From: Streptosporangium sp. NBC_01756
Lineage (GTDB): Bacteria > Actinomycetota > Actinomycetes > Streptosporangiales > Streptosporangiaceae
Assembly: GCF_035917975.1 (NCBI RefSeq)
Contig: NZ_CP109130.1
Span: 5,270,001-5,334,000 of the forward strand
Length of the DNA: 64,000 nucleotides
Direction: 5' to 3'
A model generated the notes under the pieces. That model was given only the letters and a program-made list of their open reading frames with translations, did no database searches and had not been told where the DNA came from. Both the position numbers and the translations under genes were made by a program. Below, in pieces: positions 19,648 to 29,246 of the stretch (within the stretch, counting starts at the first letter, position 1; every line of letters starts with the position of its first letter).

Positions 19648-20545
19648 TGGCCGGCTCCCTGAAGACGTCCTCGATGCGCTGGCGGCCCTGCTCCATGCGG
19701 ACCAGGCAGAGGTCGAGCTCGCAGACGGCGTCGCGCAGGGTGTCGAAGGTCTCCGGCGCGCGGACGTGGACCAGGAGCATCCGCCCGTGGGGGGTGACGG
19801 TCTCGCCCAGCTCGGTGAGGCGGGCCGCCAGCGCGTCCTGCCCCTCCTCGACCTCCACGGTGACGGTCTGGGTGGTCTGGGTGAACTCGCCGATGGACGA
19901 CGAGCGCAGCAGCCTGCCGCCGTCGATCACGATGACGTGGTCGCAGACCCGCTCCAACTCGCCCAGCAGGTGGGAGGTGACCAGCACGCTGATGCCGAAC
20001 TCGGCGCCGATCTTGCGGATCAGCGTGAGCATCTCGTCGCGGCCTTGCGGGTCGAGGCCGTTCGTCGGCTCGTCCAGGAGCACCAGGCGTGGATCGTGCA
20101 CCAGGGCCTGGGCCAGTTTGACCCGCTGTTTCATGCCGGTGGAGTAGCCGCCCATCGCGCGGTAGCGCTCCTCGTAGAGGCCCACGTGACGCAGCACGTC
20201 GGCGGCGCGCTCCCGGGCCGCGGTGCGCGGCAGGCCCGACATCCGGGCCATGTGCACGGTGAACTCGGTGGCGGACAGATCGGGGGGCAGGCAGTCGTGC
20301 TCGGGCATGTAACCCACGACCCGGCGGATCTCGGCGCCCTGGACCGTCACGTCCATGCCGAGCACTTGGGCACTGCCGGCGGAGGGCGGGAGCAGGCCCA
20401 GCAGGATCTTGATCAGCGTGGACTTGCCCGCGCCGTTGGCGCCGACCAGGCCGGTCACACCGGAACCGACGGTGACGGTGAGCTGATCGAGTGCCGTTAC
20501 CCCGGGGAAACGTCTGGTCAGTCCCTCGGTGGCGAGGATAGTCAT
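19640..20545 (-). CDS. ABC transporter ATP-binding protein, first gene of the operon
   Basis: 301 residues. Walker A is GANGAGKSTLIKIL, the signature is YSTGMKQRVKLAQALVHDP, Walker B is LVLLDEPTNGLDP, and the H-loop is VTSHLLGELERV. It starts with ATG at 20545 and leads the four-gene ABC-2 cluster running down to 17139. No drug-specific or lantibiotic-specific feature is visible. Confidence 0.92.
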   Translation of the reverse strand: MTILATEGLTRRFPGVTALDQLTVTVGSGVTGLVGANGAGKSTLIKILLGLLPPSAGSAQVLGMDVTVQGAEIRRVVGYMPEHDCLPPDLSATEFTVHMARMSGLPRTAARERAADVLRHVGLYEERYRAMGGYSTGMKQRVKLAQALVHDPRLVLLDEPTNGLDPQGRDEMLTLIRKIGAEFGISVLVTSHLLGELERVCDHVIVIDGGRLLRSSSIGEFTQTTQTVTVEVEEGQDALAARLTELGETVTPHGRMLLVHVRAPETFDTLRDAVCELDLCLVRMEQGRQRIEDVFREPANV

Positions 20546-20627
20546 GCTCGGACACTACCTATCGGGTGGGGTGAATTCCTCCGTCCCACGGAGGAGCCGT
20601 CCCTCCTCCATCGGACGGGCGGGCGTC

Positions 20628-21587
20628 CTACCCGTGCCCGGAACCGTGCGGCCGCCGCGCCGGAAGCCGCACGCCGAACCTGGACCAGTAGGCCCGCTGG
20701 ACGATCAGTGTCATCGTGCCGGAGATGACCATGCCCGCGATGTTCACCCCGAGCTGGGCGGCCGACGCCGCCACGTCGCCCCAGAGTGCCAGCGCCGTGG
20801 CGAGGGCGAAGTAGCCGGCGGCGGGGACCGTGGTCACCGAGATGAAGACGCCGACCAGGGCCGAGGACTTGCCCGCGGTGACCGAGAGCACGCCGGCCGC
20901 GCCGGCCAGCAGCGCCACGACGAAGGACCACCGGTCGGGTTTGACGATGAACTCGATCTCCTTGTGGCCGTTCAGGCTCGACGGTTCCATCCAGCCCAGC
21001 CCGCGTAGGGCCAGGGCGCAGGCGAAGGTGATCGCGATGGCGACCACGAAGCCGATGGCCAGCGTGCGCAGGGCTCGCCCGATCAGCTCCGGGTCTCGCC
21101 GGAGCAGGCCGAAGCAGACGGCCGCGATCGCCCCGAACTCCGGTCCCAGCACCATCGCGCCGACGATGAGGATGGGCGAGTTGACGATCACGCCGATCGC
21201 CGCGATCTGCGTGGCGATCGTCAGGAACGCCAGGAAGGCCCAGGTGAGCCGGGAGTCGTCGCTGACCTTCCGGGCGAACTCCGCCCAGACCACGGCGTCG
21301 TCCCCCTCTCCGGGAGCCTCCTCCTCGGCGCGGTCGGCCGCGTCCGAGATCGACAGGTCGACCTGCTCGGCGGCGATGGAGCCCTCCGCGCACAGGCCGA
21401 GCCGCTGGAGCTGTTCGATCACCTCGTTGGCGGCCTCCCGGGCGATGTCGAGCTGGATCAGGTCGCCCTCGGGGGAGCGAGCCGCGCCGGGGAGCACGAC
21501 GAGATTGGTCACGCCGACGGCGCCGTCGAGCAGCGCCAGGACGTCGTCCGTCAGCTCCCGCGGACTGATCACGCGTAGATGCAGCAC
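20628..21587 (-). CDS. DUF389 (TIGR00341-type) membrane protein
   Basis: 319 residues. An N-terminal soluble domain of about 120 residues (LHLRVISPRELTDDVLALL onward, ferredoxin-like in appearance) is followed by six hydrophobic segments. The conserved DUF389 stretch is present: SPILIVGAMVLGPEFGAIAA, with further glycine-rich membrane helices. The biochemical role of the family is not established as far as I know. It stands alone between the ABC cluster and coaA, on the same strand. Confidence 0.85.
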   Translation of the reverse strand: MLHLRVISPRELTDDVLALLDGAVGVTNLVVLPGAARSPEGDLIQLDIAREAANEVIEQLQRLGLCAEGSIAAEQVDLSISDAADRAEEEAPGEGDDAVVWAEFARKVSDDSRLTWAFLAFLTIATQIAAIGVIVNSPILIVGAMVLGPEFGAIAAVCFGLLRRDPELIGRALRTLAIGFVVAIAITFACALALRGLGWMEPSSLNGHKEIEFIVKPDRWSFVVALLAGAAGVLSVTAGKSSALVGVFISVTTVPAAGYFALATALALWGDVAASAAQLGVNIAGMVISGTMTLIVQRAYWSRFGVRLPARRPHGSGHG

Positions 21588-21646
21588 GGGCCCACCCTAG
21601 AACCTGTGTTGCGGTGCACCGGAGCCCGGAGAAGGGGTGCCCGGGG

Positions 21647-22579
21647 TCAGATGCGGCGCAGCCGTGCCCGCCGGATGGAGTGGTCGGCGCCCTTGTACAG
21701 CACGAGGCCGGCTCTGCCCCGGGTGGGGGCGATGTTCTCCACGAGGTTGCGCTCGTTGATGTCGCGCCACACGTTCCTGGCGAACGCGGTCGCCTCCTCG
21801 TCCGACAGTTCGGCGAGGTATCTGAAGTAGGACTTGGGATCCTCGAAGGCCGTACGGCGGAGCTTGTGGAAGCGGTCCACGTACCAGTCGCGGATGTGCT
21901 CGGTCTTGGCGTCGACGTAGATGGAGAAGTCGAAGTAGTCGTTGATCGCGAGCGCGGTGGGCGGAGCGGGCTGCAGGACGTTGAGTCCCTCGACGATGAG
22001 GATGTCGGGCCGGCGCACGGCCTGGGTCGCGCCGGGGACGATGTCGTACTCCAGGTGGCTGTAGACGGGGGCGTTCACCTCGGGCAGCCCGGCCTTGACG
22101 TCGGCGACGAACCGGACCAGGGCCCGCCGGTCGTAGCTCTCCGGGAAGCCCTTCCGGTGCATGATGTCCCTGGCGGTGAGGACCTCGTTCGGGTAGAGGA
22201 AGCTGTCGGTGGTGACCAGGTCCACCCGGGGGTGCTCGGGCCAGCGGGCCAGCAGGGTGTGCAGCAGCCGGGCGGTGGTGGACTTGCCGACCGCGACGCT
22301 GCCGGCGATGCCCAGGATGTACGGCGTGGGCCGCGGGCGGGCGCCCAGGAAGGTGTTGAGCGCCGCGCTGCGCTGCCTGGCCCCGGTGAAGTGGAGGTTG
22401 AGCAGCCGGGTCAGCGGCAGGTAGATGTCGGTGACCTCGGCGAGGTCGATCGGGTCGTCGATCCCGCGCAGATCTTCGAGTTCTTCCTCGGTGAGCGTCA
22501 GGGGCGTGTTCTTGCGGAGTTCGCCCCATTGCGCCCGGCTCAGCTCGACGTACGGCGTCGCGTCCCACCCGTTGGTCAT
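21647..22579 (-). CDS. coaA: Type I pantothenate kinase
   Basis: First step of coenzyme A synthesis: ATP-dependent phosphorylation of pantothenate. 310 residues, the usual length. The P-loop [14 protein letters not shown], the [12 protein letters not shown] segment (equivalent to the Walker-B/substrate loop), the RKGFPESYD motif and the DFSIYVDA stretch are all diagnostic. It is divergent from glmS; 139 bases separate the two starts. Confidence 0.96.
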   Translation of the reverse strand: MTNGWDATPYVELSRAQWGELRKNTPLTLTEEELEDLRGIDDPIDLAEVTDIYLPLTRLLNLHFTGARQRSAALNTFLGARPRPTPYILGIAGSVAVGKSTTARLLHTLLARWPEHPRVDLVTTDSFLYPNEVLTARDIMHRKGFPESYDRRALVRFVADVKAGLPEVNAPVYSHLEYDIVPGATQAVRRPDILIVEGLNVLQPAPPTALAINDYFDFSIYVDAKTEHIRDWYVDRFHKLRRTAFEDPKSYFRYLAELSDEEATAFARNVWRDINERNLVENIAPTRGRAGLVLYKGADHSIRRARLRRI

Positions 22580-22652
22580 GGTCCCGAAGCCTACTGACCT
22601 GTCGGAAGCGGTCCCCCGTGGGGACGGCCCTGCCCGACGCCGGGCAGGATTC

Positions 22653-22682
22653 TTGGCACCCCGGGGGGGTTCTCCATAGGCT
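22653..22682 (+). promoter_or_regulatory. Candidate glmS promoter with an upstream dyad
   Basis: TTGGCA (22653-22658), an 18-base spacer and TAGGCT (22677-22682) give a plausible promoter, with a start near 22689. Just upstream an 8-bp inverted repeat, CCTGCCCG (22629-22636) and CGGGCAGG (22641-22648), could act as operator or as a hairpin in the coaA leader. No glmS ribozyme-like element is visible. Confidence 0.45.
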
Positions 22683-22718
22683 CAACGGTCGATCCTTCCC
22701 ATGACAGAGGGGGAGGCC

Positions 22719-24563
22719 ATGTGTGGAATCGTGGGATATGTCGGTCAACGTCAGGCGGTCGAGGTCGCGGTCGAGGGGCTGGGACGCCTTGAGTACCGGG
22801 GGTACGACTCGGCGGGGATAGCCCTGGTCGGGACCGGCGGCGCGCTGACCGTGCAGAAGCGGGCCGGGAAGCTGGTCAACCTGCGCTCCCTGCTCGCCGC
22901 GCGCCCCACGCCACCGTCGACCGTGGGGATCGGGCACACCCGGTGGGCCACCCACGGCGCGCCGACCGACCGCAACGCCCACCCGCACACCGACTGCGAG
23001 GCGCGGATCGCGGTCATCCACAACGGCATCATCGAGAACTTCGCGGCGCTCCGTACCGAACTGGAGAACGACGGGCACAAGCTCGCCTCCGAGACCGACA
23101 CCGAGGTGGTGGCGCACCTGCTGGAACGGTTCGCCGGGGACGGCCTGGCCGAGGCGATGCGCCGGGCGTGCCGGCGGCTGGAGGGGGCGTTCACACTGCT
23201 GGCGGTCTCGGTGGACGAGCCCGACGTGGTCGTCGGCGCGCGGCGCAACTCACCGCTGGTGGTCGGGCGCGGGGAGGGGGAGAACTTCCTCGGGTCGGAC
23301 GTGGCCGCGTTCATCGCCTACACGCGGGAGGCGGTCGAGCTCGGCCAGGACCAGGTGGTCGAGCTGCGGAGGTCGGAGATCACGGTCACCGACTTCCACG
23401 GAGCCCCCGCGCCGACCCGCGACTACCACGTGGACTGGGACGCCTCGGCCGCGGAGAAGGGCGGCCACGACTACTTCATGCTCAAGGAGATCGCCGAACA
23501 GCCGAGGGCGGTCGCCGACACGCTGCTCGGCCGGGTCGGCCCCGACGGGCAGCTGGTGCTGGACGAGATGCGGCTGTCGGACCAGGAGCTGCGGGACATC
23601 AACAAGATCATCGTTGTCGCGTGCGGGACCTCCTACCACGCGGGGCTCATCGCGAAGTACGCCATCGAGCACTGGGCCGGGGTGCCGTGCGAGGTCGAGC
23701 TGGCCAGCGAGTTCCGCTACCGCGACCCGATCCTCAACCGGGACACGCTGGTCGTCGTGATCACCCAGTCCGGAGAGACGATGGACACGCTGATGGCCGT
23801 ACGGCACGCCCGTGAGCAGCGGTCCCGGGTGCTGGCCATCTGCAACGTGAACGGCTCCACGATCCCCCGCGAGTCCGACGCCGTCCTCTACACCCATGCG
23901 GGCCCGGAGGTCGCGGTCGCCTCCACCAAGGCCTTCCTCACCCAGCTCGTGGCCTGCTACCTCGTGGCGCTCTATCTGGCCCAGATCCGGGGAACCCGGT
24001 TCGGTGACGAGATCTCCCAGGTCATCGAGTGGTTGGCACAGATCCCGGCCAAGGTCGAGGAGGTGCTCCGGACCGTGGAACCGGTCCGCGCGCTGGCCCG
24101 ATCGCTGGCCGCCGAGCGCTGCGTGCTCTTCCTCGGCCGCCACGTGGGGTTCCCGGTCGCACTGGAGGGGGCGCTGAAACTCAAGGAGCTGGCCTACATG
24201 CACGCCGAGGGCTTCGCGGCGGGCGAACTCAAGCACGGCCCGATCGCGCTGATCGAGAAAGGCCTGCCGGTCGTGGTGGTCGTCCCCTCCCCGTCCGGCC
24301 AGCGCGTGCTGCACGACAAGATCGTGTCGAACATCCAGGAGATCCGGGCCAGGGGGGCGATGACCATCGTCATCGCGGAGGAGGGGGACAGCACGGTCGC
24401 CCCCTACGCCGACACGCTGATCGGCATCCCCGCCGTGCCGACGCTGCTCCAGCCCCTGGTGGCCACGGTGCCGCTGCAGGTCTTCGCCTGCGAACTGGCC
24501 GCCGCAAAGGGCCACGACGTCGACCAGCCCCGCAACCTGGCCAAGTCCGTCACCGTGGAGTAG
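22719..24563 (+). CDS. glmS: Glutamine-fructose-6-phosphate aminotransferase (isomerizing)
   Basis: Makes glucosamine-6-phosphate for cell-wall precursors. 614 residues. The ATG at 22719 is chosen because it puts the catalytic cysteine at position 2 (MCGIVGYVG) and has AGGGGGAGG just upstream; the ATG at 22701 would add six residues before it and cannot give a free N-terminal Cys. The glutaminase domain (to about residue 240) shows HTRWATHG and HNGIIEN. Two SIS domains follow (TQSGETMDTLMA; STKAFLTQ), and the protein ends NLAKSVTVE as usual. It works with glmM, at the left of this window, and nagA, at 46 kb. Confidence 0.97.
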   Translation: MCGIVGYVGQRQAVEVAVEGLGRLEYRGYDSAGIALVGTGGALTVQKRAGKLVNLRSLLAARPTPPSTVGIGHTRWATHGAPTDRNAHPHTDCEARIAVIHNGIIENFAALRTELENDGHKLASETDTEVVAHLLERFAGDGLAEAMRRACRRLEGAFTLLAVSVDEPDVVVGARRNSPLVVGRGEGENFLGSDVAAFIAYTREAVELGQDQVVELRRSEITVTDFHGAPAPTRDYHVDWDASAAEKGGHDYFMLKEIAEQPRAVADTLLGRVGPDGQLVLDEMRLSDQELRDINKIIVVACGTSYHAGLIAKYAIEHWAGVPCEVELASEFRYRDPILNRDTLVVVITQSGETMDTLMAVRHAREQRSRVLAICNVNGSTIPRESDAVLYTHAGPEVAVASTKAFLTQLVACYLVALYLAQIRGTRFGDEISQVIEWLAQIPAKVEEVLRTVEPVRALARSLAAERCVLFLGRHVGFPVALEGALKLKELAYMHAEGFAAGELKHGPIALIEKGLPVVVVVPSPSGQRVLHDKIVSNIQEIRARGAMTIVIAEEGDSTVAPYADTLIGIPAVPTLLQPLVATVPLQVFACELAAAKGHDVDQPRNLAKSVTVE

Positions 24564-24603
24564 CCGGCGGGGTAGGCGGCGGGGTAGGCGGCCCCGCCGT
24601 CCC

Positions 24604-24626
24604 GTTGTCCACAGCCTGTGGACAAC
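24604..24626. promoter_or_regulatory. Perfect inverted pair of DnaA-box sequences between glmS and acpS
   Basis: TTGTCCACA (24605-24613) and its exact complement TGTGGACAA (24617-24625) face each other, inside perfect 11-base arms around one central base. TTGTCCACA is the DnaA box used in Streptomyces and mycobacteria. It can also fold as an RNA hairpin after glmS, but no T-tract follows. No replication origin genes are nearby, so a non-origin DnaA site is the inference. Confidence 0.55.
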
Positions 24627-24742
24627 GTCTCTGGATTGCCGGTCCGTATAACGGGGAAAGCCTCAGGTCCCCATATCGGCCGATCATCCCCGCGGCTCGG
24701 TGCGAAACGGCCACGGTACCCGGGTTTCGCTAACCTGGATCC

Positions 24743-25093
24743 GTGATCGTGGGCATCGGCGTGGACGTCGTGGACGTGGCCCGGTTCGAGAGGACACTGG
24801 AGCGGAGCCCGGGGCTGCGGACGAGGCTGTTCACCGAGGGCGAGCGGGTCCTCGCCGTGCAGTCCCTTGCCGCGCGGTTCGCGGCCAAGGAGGCGGTGGC
24901 CAAGGCACTCGGCGCGCCGCCCGGCCTGGCCCACCTGGAGGCCGAGGTGCGGACCGGTGAGCACGGCCGGCCGGAGCTGCACGTGAGCGGCAGGGTCGCC
25001 GAGGTCGCGGCGGCGCTCGGGGTGACGCGGTGGCACGTGTCGCTGACGCACGACGGGGGCGTGGCCGTCGCCTACGTGATCGCCGAGGGGTGA
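24743..25093 (+). CDS. acpS: Holo-[acyl-carrier-protein] synthase
   Basis: Transfers the 4'-phosphopantetheine arm of CoA to acyl carrier protein. 116 residues from a GTG, the usual size. The motif [16 protein letters not shown] provides the metal-binding Asp, and [12 protein letters not shown] the conserved Glu/Lys. The C-terminus carries the family's [19 protein letters not shown] stretch. A TAACCT at 24731-24736 ends only six bases before the GTG, so the mRNA may be leaderless. It sits between glmS and nnr, a conserved actinomycete order. Confidence 0.95.
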   Translation: MIVGIGVDVVDVARFERTLERSPGLRTRLFTEGERVLAVQSLAARFAAKEAVAKALGAPPGLAHLEAEVRTGEHGRPELHVSGRVAEVAAALGVTRWHVSLTHDGGVAVAYVIAEG

Positions 25094-25293
25094 ACGTCCC
25101 GGAGGCCGCGCGGACCGGGGCCGGACGCCCGGCGCGCGGTCCGCGGGCAGCATCCGGTCGCCCCGGGAGACCCCGGCGGGCGGACCCTCGGGGACACCCG
25201 GCCCGCGGGCGGTCAGGGGGCCGAGGCTCCGGAGCCGCACCCGGACCACGCCGGACCACGCGGTGGTGACCGGCGCGGGATAGCGTCGAGATC

Positions 25294-26886
25294 ATGCTGA
25301 CCGCTTACACCATCGACCAGATCAGGGCGGCCGAGGCGGCGCTGATGGCCACCCTGCCGGAGGGCACGCTCATGGAGCGGGCGGCCACCGGACTCGCCGT
25401 GGCCTGCGCCAGGACGCTCGGCCACGTGTACGGCTCCCGTGTCGTGCTGCTGGTCGGCGGCGGAGACAACGGCGGCGACGCCCTCTACGCCGGGGCGCGG
25501 CTCGCTTCCAGGGGAGCCAGGGTGGACGCGATCCTCGCCGGGACGCGGGTCCACGCGGCCGGGCTGGCCGCGCTGCGACGGTCCGGGGGACGCGTGACGG
25601 AGCTCGGCGGTGCCGTCTCCGGAGAAGCTCCGGCGGCTCCGCCGGACGCCGGGCCGGATGCGGGAAGGACCGTCCCCGCGCGGGACGCGCCCGGAGACGG
25701 TCGGACACTCGCGCGGCCGGGGCGCGGCGCCGTCTCGGCGGCCGGTGAGCTCATCCGGGCGGCGGACCTGGTCGTGGACGGGCTGGCCGGGATCGGCGGG
25801 ACGGGGGCCCTGCGCGAGCCGTACGCGACCCTCGCGGGGCTGGCCGGCGAGACGGCCGGAGCGGTGGTCGCGGTGGACGTGCCGAGCGGGGTGGACGCCG
25901 GCAGCGGCCGGATCGACGGGGTCGCGGTCCGGGCCGACGTCACGGTGACCTTCGGGGCCTACAAGATCGGTTCGCTGGTCGACCCGGGCGCGGGGAACGC
26001 GGGCCGGCTGGAGCTCGTCGACATCGGGCTCGGGCCGTACCTGCCGGACCCCGAGGCGACCGCGCTGACCGGCGCCGACGTGGCACGGATGCTGCCCAGG
26101 CCGGACGCCGGCTCCGACAAGTACAGCAGGGGCGTGGTGGGCGTCGCCGCCGGCAGCCACGAGTACACCGGGGCCGCCGTGCTGGCCGTCGGCGGGGCGA
26201 TCCGGGCGGGGGCGGGGCTGGTCCGCTACGCGGGGGTCGCCGAGCCGGTGGCCCAGGTACGGGCCCGCTGGCCCGAAGCCGTGATCACCCCGCTGCGGCC
26301 GGGCGAGGGGATCGGCGAGGTGGGCCGGGTGCAGGCGTGGGTCCTGGGCCCCGGGCTCGGCACCGGGCCCGAGTCGCTCGCCCTCGCCCGTTCGGTGCTG
26401 GCGAGCGACGTCCCGGTGCTCGTGGACGCCGACGGCCTCACCCTGGTGGCCCAGGACAGGTCGCTGCTCCGGCGGGCCGCGCCGGTGCTGATCACCCCGC
26501 ACGCGGGTGAGCTGTCGCGCCTGCTGGACGTGCCGCGGGCACAGATCGAGGCCCGGCGGCTGGAGCACGTACGGCGGGCCGCGTCGGAACTGGGCGTGAC
26601 CGTCCTGCTGAAGGGGTCCACCACACTGGTCGCTCAGCAGGGGCTGCCGGTCAGGGCCAACCTCACCGGCAGCCCCTGGCTGGCCACCGGCGGGACCGGC
26701 GACGTGCTGGCCGGGCTCGCGGGCGCGCTGCTGGCCGGTGGGCTCAGCGGATACGACGCGGCCTCCTGCGCCGCCTATCTGCACGGAATCGCCGGGCGGC
26801 ACGGCCCGCTCGCCGCCTGGGACGTCCTCGAAGCCGTCCCCGGCGTCATCAGGACGCTCACCGATGGGCTTCGGAAGGACGGCTGA
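25294..26886 (+). CDS. nnr: Bifunctional NAD(P)H-hydrate epimerase / ADP-dependent dehydratase
   Basis: Repairs hydrated NAD(P)H. 530 residues in two domains. The epimerase part (about 1-215, YjeF_N) has VGGGDNGGDALYAGARLA and VVAVDVPSGVDAGSG. The dehydratase part (about 245-525, carbohydrate-kinase-like) has GVVGVAAGSHEYTGAAVL, the VLITPHAGELSRLL stretch and the catalytic TGGTGDVLAGLAGALLA. An extra Pro/Gly/Ala-rich insertion at about residues 108-150 (within the N-domain) looks like a disordered linker and lengthens the protein slightly. It is followed 17 bases later by alr. Confidence 0.95.
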   Translation: MLTAYTIDQIRAAEAALMATLPEGTLMERAATGLAVACARTLGHVYGSRVVLLVGGGDNGGDALYAGARLASRGARVDAILAGTRVHAAGLAALRRSGGRVTELGGAVSGEAPAAPPDAGPDAGRTVPARDAPGDGRTLARPGRGAVSAAGELIRAADLVVDGLAGIGGTGALREPYATLAGLAGETAGAVVAVDVPSGVDAGSGRIDGVAVRADVTVTFGAYKIGSLVDPGAGNAGRLELVDIGLGPYLPDPEATALTGADVARMLPRPDAGSDKYSRGVVGVAAGSHEYTGAAVLAVGGAIRAGAGLVRYAGVAEPVAQVRARWPEAVITPLRPGEGIGEVGRVQAWVLGPGLGTGPESLALARSVLASDVPVLVDADGLTLVAQDRSLLRRAAPVLITPHAGELSRLLDVPRAQIEARRLEHVRRAASELGVTVLLKGSTTLVAQQGLPVRANLTGSPWLATGGTGDVLAGLAGALLAGGLSGYDAASCAAYLHGIAGRHGPLAAWDVLEAVPGVIRTLTDGLRKDG

Positions 26887-26903
26887 CCTGCCAGACTGGA
26901 AAG

Positions 26904-28031
26904 ATGAGCTTCCCGATGACCCCGGCCGAGGCACGGGTGGACCTGTCGGCGATCCGCGACAACGTCGCCCTGCTCGGGGGGCACGTCCCCGGTGCCGAGA
27001 CGATGGTCGTGGTCAAAGCGGACGGCTACGGGCACGGGCTGGTCGCCTGCGGGCGGGCCGCCCTGGAGGGCGGGGCCACCCGGCTCGGCGCCGCCTACAT
27101 CCGTGAGGCCCTGGAGTTGCGGGCCGCGGGGATCACCGCGCCGGTCCTGGCGTGGATCATCCCGCCCGGCGAGCCCCTGGATCAGGCGATCGGCCAGGAG
27201 GTGGAGCTTTCGGCCGCCACCCCCGCGCTGGTGGACGAGATCGCCGAGGCGGCCGGCCGTGCGGGCAGGGCCGCCAGGGTGCACCTGAAGGCGGACACCG
27301 GCCTCTCCCGTGGCGGCGCGGGGCCCGCCGACTGGTCCGCGCTGGTGGATCGGGCCCTGGCCCGGCAGACCGACGGGACCGTCGAGATCGCCGGGCTCTG
27401 GTCGCACTTCGCCTGCGCCGACATCCCGGGCCACCCTTCCATCGCGGCCCAGCTCACCGCCTTCGACGACGCGCTGGCGATCGCGGAGAAGGCGGGTGCC
27501 GGCGGCTCCCAGGTGATCCGGCACATCGCCAACTCGGCGGCGACGGTGACGCTGCCGCAGGCACGTTACGACATGGTCCGGCCGGGCATCGCGGCCTACG
27601 GCCTGAGCCCCATCCCCGAGCTCGGTGATTTCGGTCTCCGTCCCGCGATGACGCTGGCGGCGCGGATCGCCTTGGTCAAGAGGGTTCTGGCGGGTTCGGG
27701 CGTGTCCTATGGGCACCTTTATGTGACAGATTGTGAAACAACGCTTGGTCTCGTCCCCCTCGGGTACGCGGACGGCATCCTGCGACAGGCCACCAATCAG
27801 GTGGAGGTGCTGGCGGGTGGCCGCCGGCGACGGATCGCCGGGCGGGTCTGCATGGACCAGTTCGTGATCGACGTGGGAGACGATCCGCTGGCGGAGGGGG
27901 ACGAGGTGATCCTGTTCGGCGACGGTTCGCGGGGCGAACCGACAGCGCAGGAGTGGGCGGATTCCCTGGGCACCATCACGCATGAGATCGTGACCAGGAT
28001 CGGTTCGCGGGTTCCACGCGTTTACCGGTGA
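26904..28031 (+). CDS. alr: Alanine racemase
   Basis: PLP enzyme supplying D-alanine for peptidoglycan. 375 residues. The PLP lysine is Lys38 in MVVVKADGYGHGL. The second catalytic residue is the Tyr of GVSYGHLYVT, near 270. GYADG and the VCMDQFVIDVGD motif are present. A short stretch near 27715-27750 is clearly poorer in GC than its surroundings but still encodes the conserved catalytic segment. It is followed closely by an alpha/beta hydrolase, as in many actinomycetes. Confidence 0.96.
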   Translation: MSFPMTPAEARVDLSAIRDNVALLGGHVPGAETMVVVKADGYGHGLVACGRAALEGGATRLGAAYIREALELRAAGITAPVLAWIIPPGEPLDQAIGQEVELSAATPALVDEIAEAAGRAGRAARVHLKADTGLSRGGAGPADWSALVDRALARQTDGTVEIAGLWSHFACADIPGHPSIAAQLTAFDDALAIAEKAGAGGSQVIRHIANSAATVTLPQARYDMVRPGIAAYGLSPIPELGDFGLRPAMTLAARIALVKRVLAGSGVSYGHLYVTDCETTLGLVPLGYADGILRQATNQVEVLAGGRRRRIAGRVCMDQFVIDVGDDPLAEGDEVILFGDGSRGEPTAQEWADSLGTITHEIVTRIGSRVPRVYR

Positions 28032-28051
28032 AAGGCATCTCAGGGGGTCGC

Positions 28052-29188
28052 ATGAGCACTACCACACGGCGCAGGGTCGGGATCGCGGGCGCGGTCGTCG
28101 GTGTGGCATCGGCCGGGGTGGCCGCCGCGGCCTTCGCCAAACGGTATGCCGTCGGCCGCATCAGGCTCCGGCCCGACCTTGAGGCGAACGAGCCGCTGGG
28201 CGAGCTGCGGGGCCGGCCCACCACGGTCACCACCTCCGACGGCGTGTCCCTGCACGTCGAGGTGGACGGCCCCGAGGACGCCCCGCTGACCGTGGTGTTC
28301 TGCCACGGCTACACCCTCAACCTGGACTCCTGGCACTACCAGCGGCGCGACCTGCGCGACTCCTACCGCATGGTCCTGTGGGACCAGCGCTCCCACGGGC
28401 GCTCACCGCGCACCACGGCCGAGGACTCCACCATCGACCGGCTCGGCGACGACCTGGCCGAGGTGATCGACGCGCTGGTGCCCGGCCCGTGTGTGCTGGT
28501 GGGGCACTCCATGGGCGGCATGACGATCATGGCGCTGGCCGACCGGCGCCCCGAGCTGTTCGGCGACCGGATCAGGGGCGTCACACTGATCTCCACCTCC
28601 TCGGGCAAGCTGGCCGAGGTCTCCCTGGGCCTGCCCGCGCTGCTGGCCAAGGCGGTGCACAAGGTCACACCGGGCACGGTGTCGATGCTGAGTCGCGGCG
28701 GCGCCCTGGTCGACAGGGGCCGCGAGGCGGGCAACGACGTGGCCTTCCTCGCCCTGCGCCACCTGGGATTCGGTGATCCCAAGAACGTCAGTCCCACGGT
28801 GGTCGACTTCGCCGAGTCGATGATCCGCTCCACCCCGTTCGAGGTGATCGCCGACTTCTATCCGGCGCTGATGTCGCACGACAAGCTGGCGGCGCTGCCG
28901 ATCCTGGACGGCGTGCCCGTCTCGATCATCGTCGGTGACAAGGACTGGCTGACCCCCGTGGACCACAGCAAGGCGATGGCGGCGGCCCTTCCCCGCGCCC
29001 AGTTCACCGAGGTCCCCGACAGTTCGCATCTGGTCCAGTTGGAGCGGCCGACCGTCGTCAACGACGCCTTACGCGACCTGATCAAGCGGGCGACCGCCGA
29101 CAGCACGGCGGACGGCACAGCAGAAGGCACGGCGGACGGCACGGCGGACGGCGCAGCTGAGGGCACGGCGGACGGCACGGAGCGATGA
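28052..29188 (+). CDS. Alpha/beta hydrolase with N-terminal anchor and repetitive tail
   Basis: 378 residues from the ATG at 28052, which has AGGGGG seven bases before it (the GTG at 28028 overlapping the alr stop would add eight residues). A hydrophobic helix (VGIAGAVVGVASAGVAAAAF) suggests export or membrane anchoring. The hydrolase fold shows the HGYTLN oxyanion loop, the nucleophile GHSMGG and the final His in SSHLVQLERP, a complete triad with the Asp of VGDKDWLTP. The last 30 residues are a low-complexity Ala/Asp/Gly/Thr tail encoded by a tandem repeat. Substrate unknown. Confidence 0.88.
   Translation: MSTTTRRRVGIAGAVVGVASAGVAAAAFAKRYAVGRIRLRPDLEANEPLGELRGRPTTVTTSDGVSLHVEVDGPEDAPLTVVFCHGYTLNLDSWHYQRRDLRDSYRMVLWDQRSHGRSPRTTAEDSTIDRLGDDLAEVIDALVPGPCVLVGHSMGGMTIMALADRRPELFGDRIRGVTLISTSSGKLAEVSLGLPALLAKAVHKVTPGTVSMLSRGGALVDRGREAGNDVAFLALRHLGFGDPKNVSPTVVDFAESMIRSTPFEVIADFYPALMSHDKLAALPILDGVPVSIIVGDKDWLTPVDHSKAMAAALPRAQFTEVPDSSHLVQLERPTVVNDALRDLIKRATADSTADGTAEGTADGTADGAAEGTADGTER
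29101..29182 (+). repeat. Short tandem repeat encoding the hydrolase tail
   Basis: Imperfect copies of a 12-base unit of the type GGCACGGCGGAC encode a GTADGTAD-like tail. Divisible by three, so copy-number change keeps the frame. Confidence 0.65.
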
Positions 29189-29246
29189 GCAGAGCCATGG
29201 ACGTGGCCGCCGGGGGAGCTCGGCCGTCGACGGGAGTGAGTGAGAA

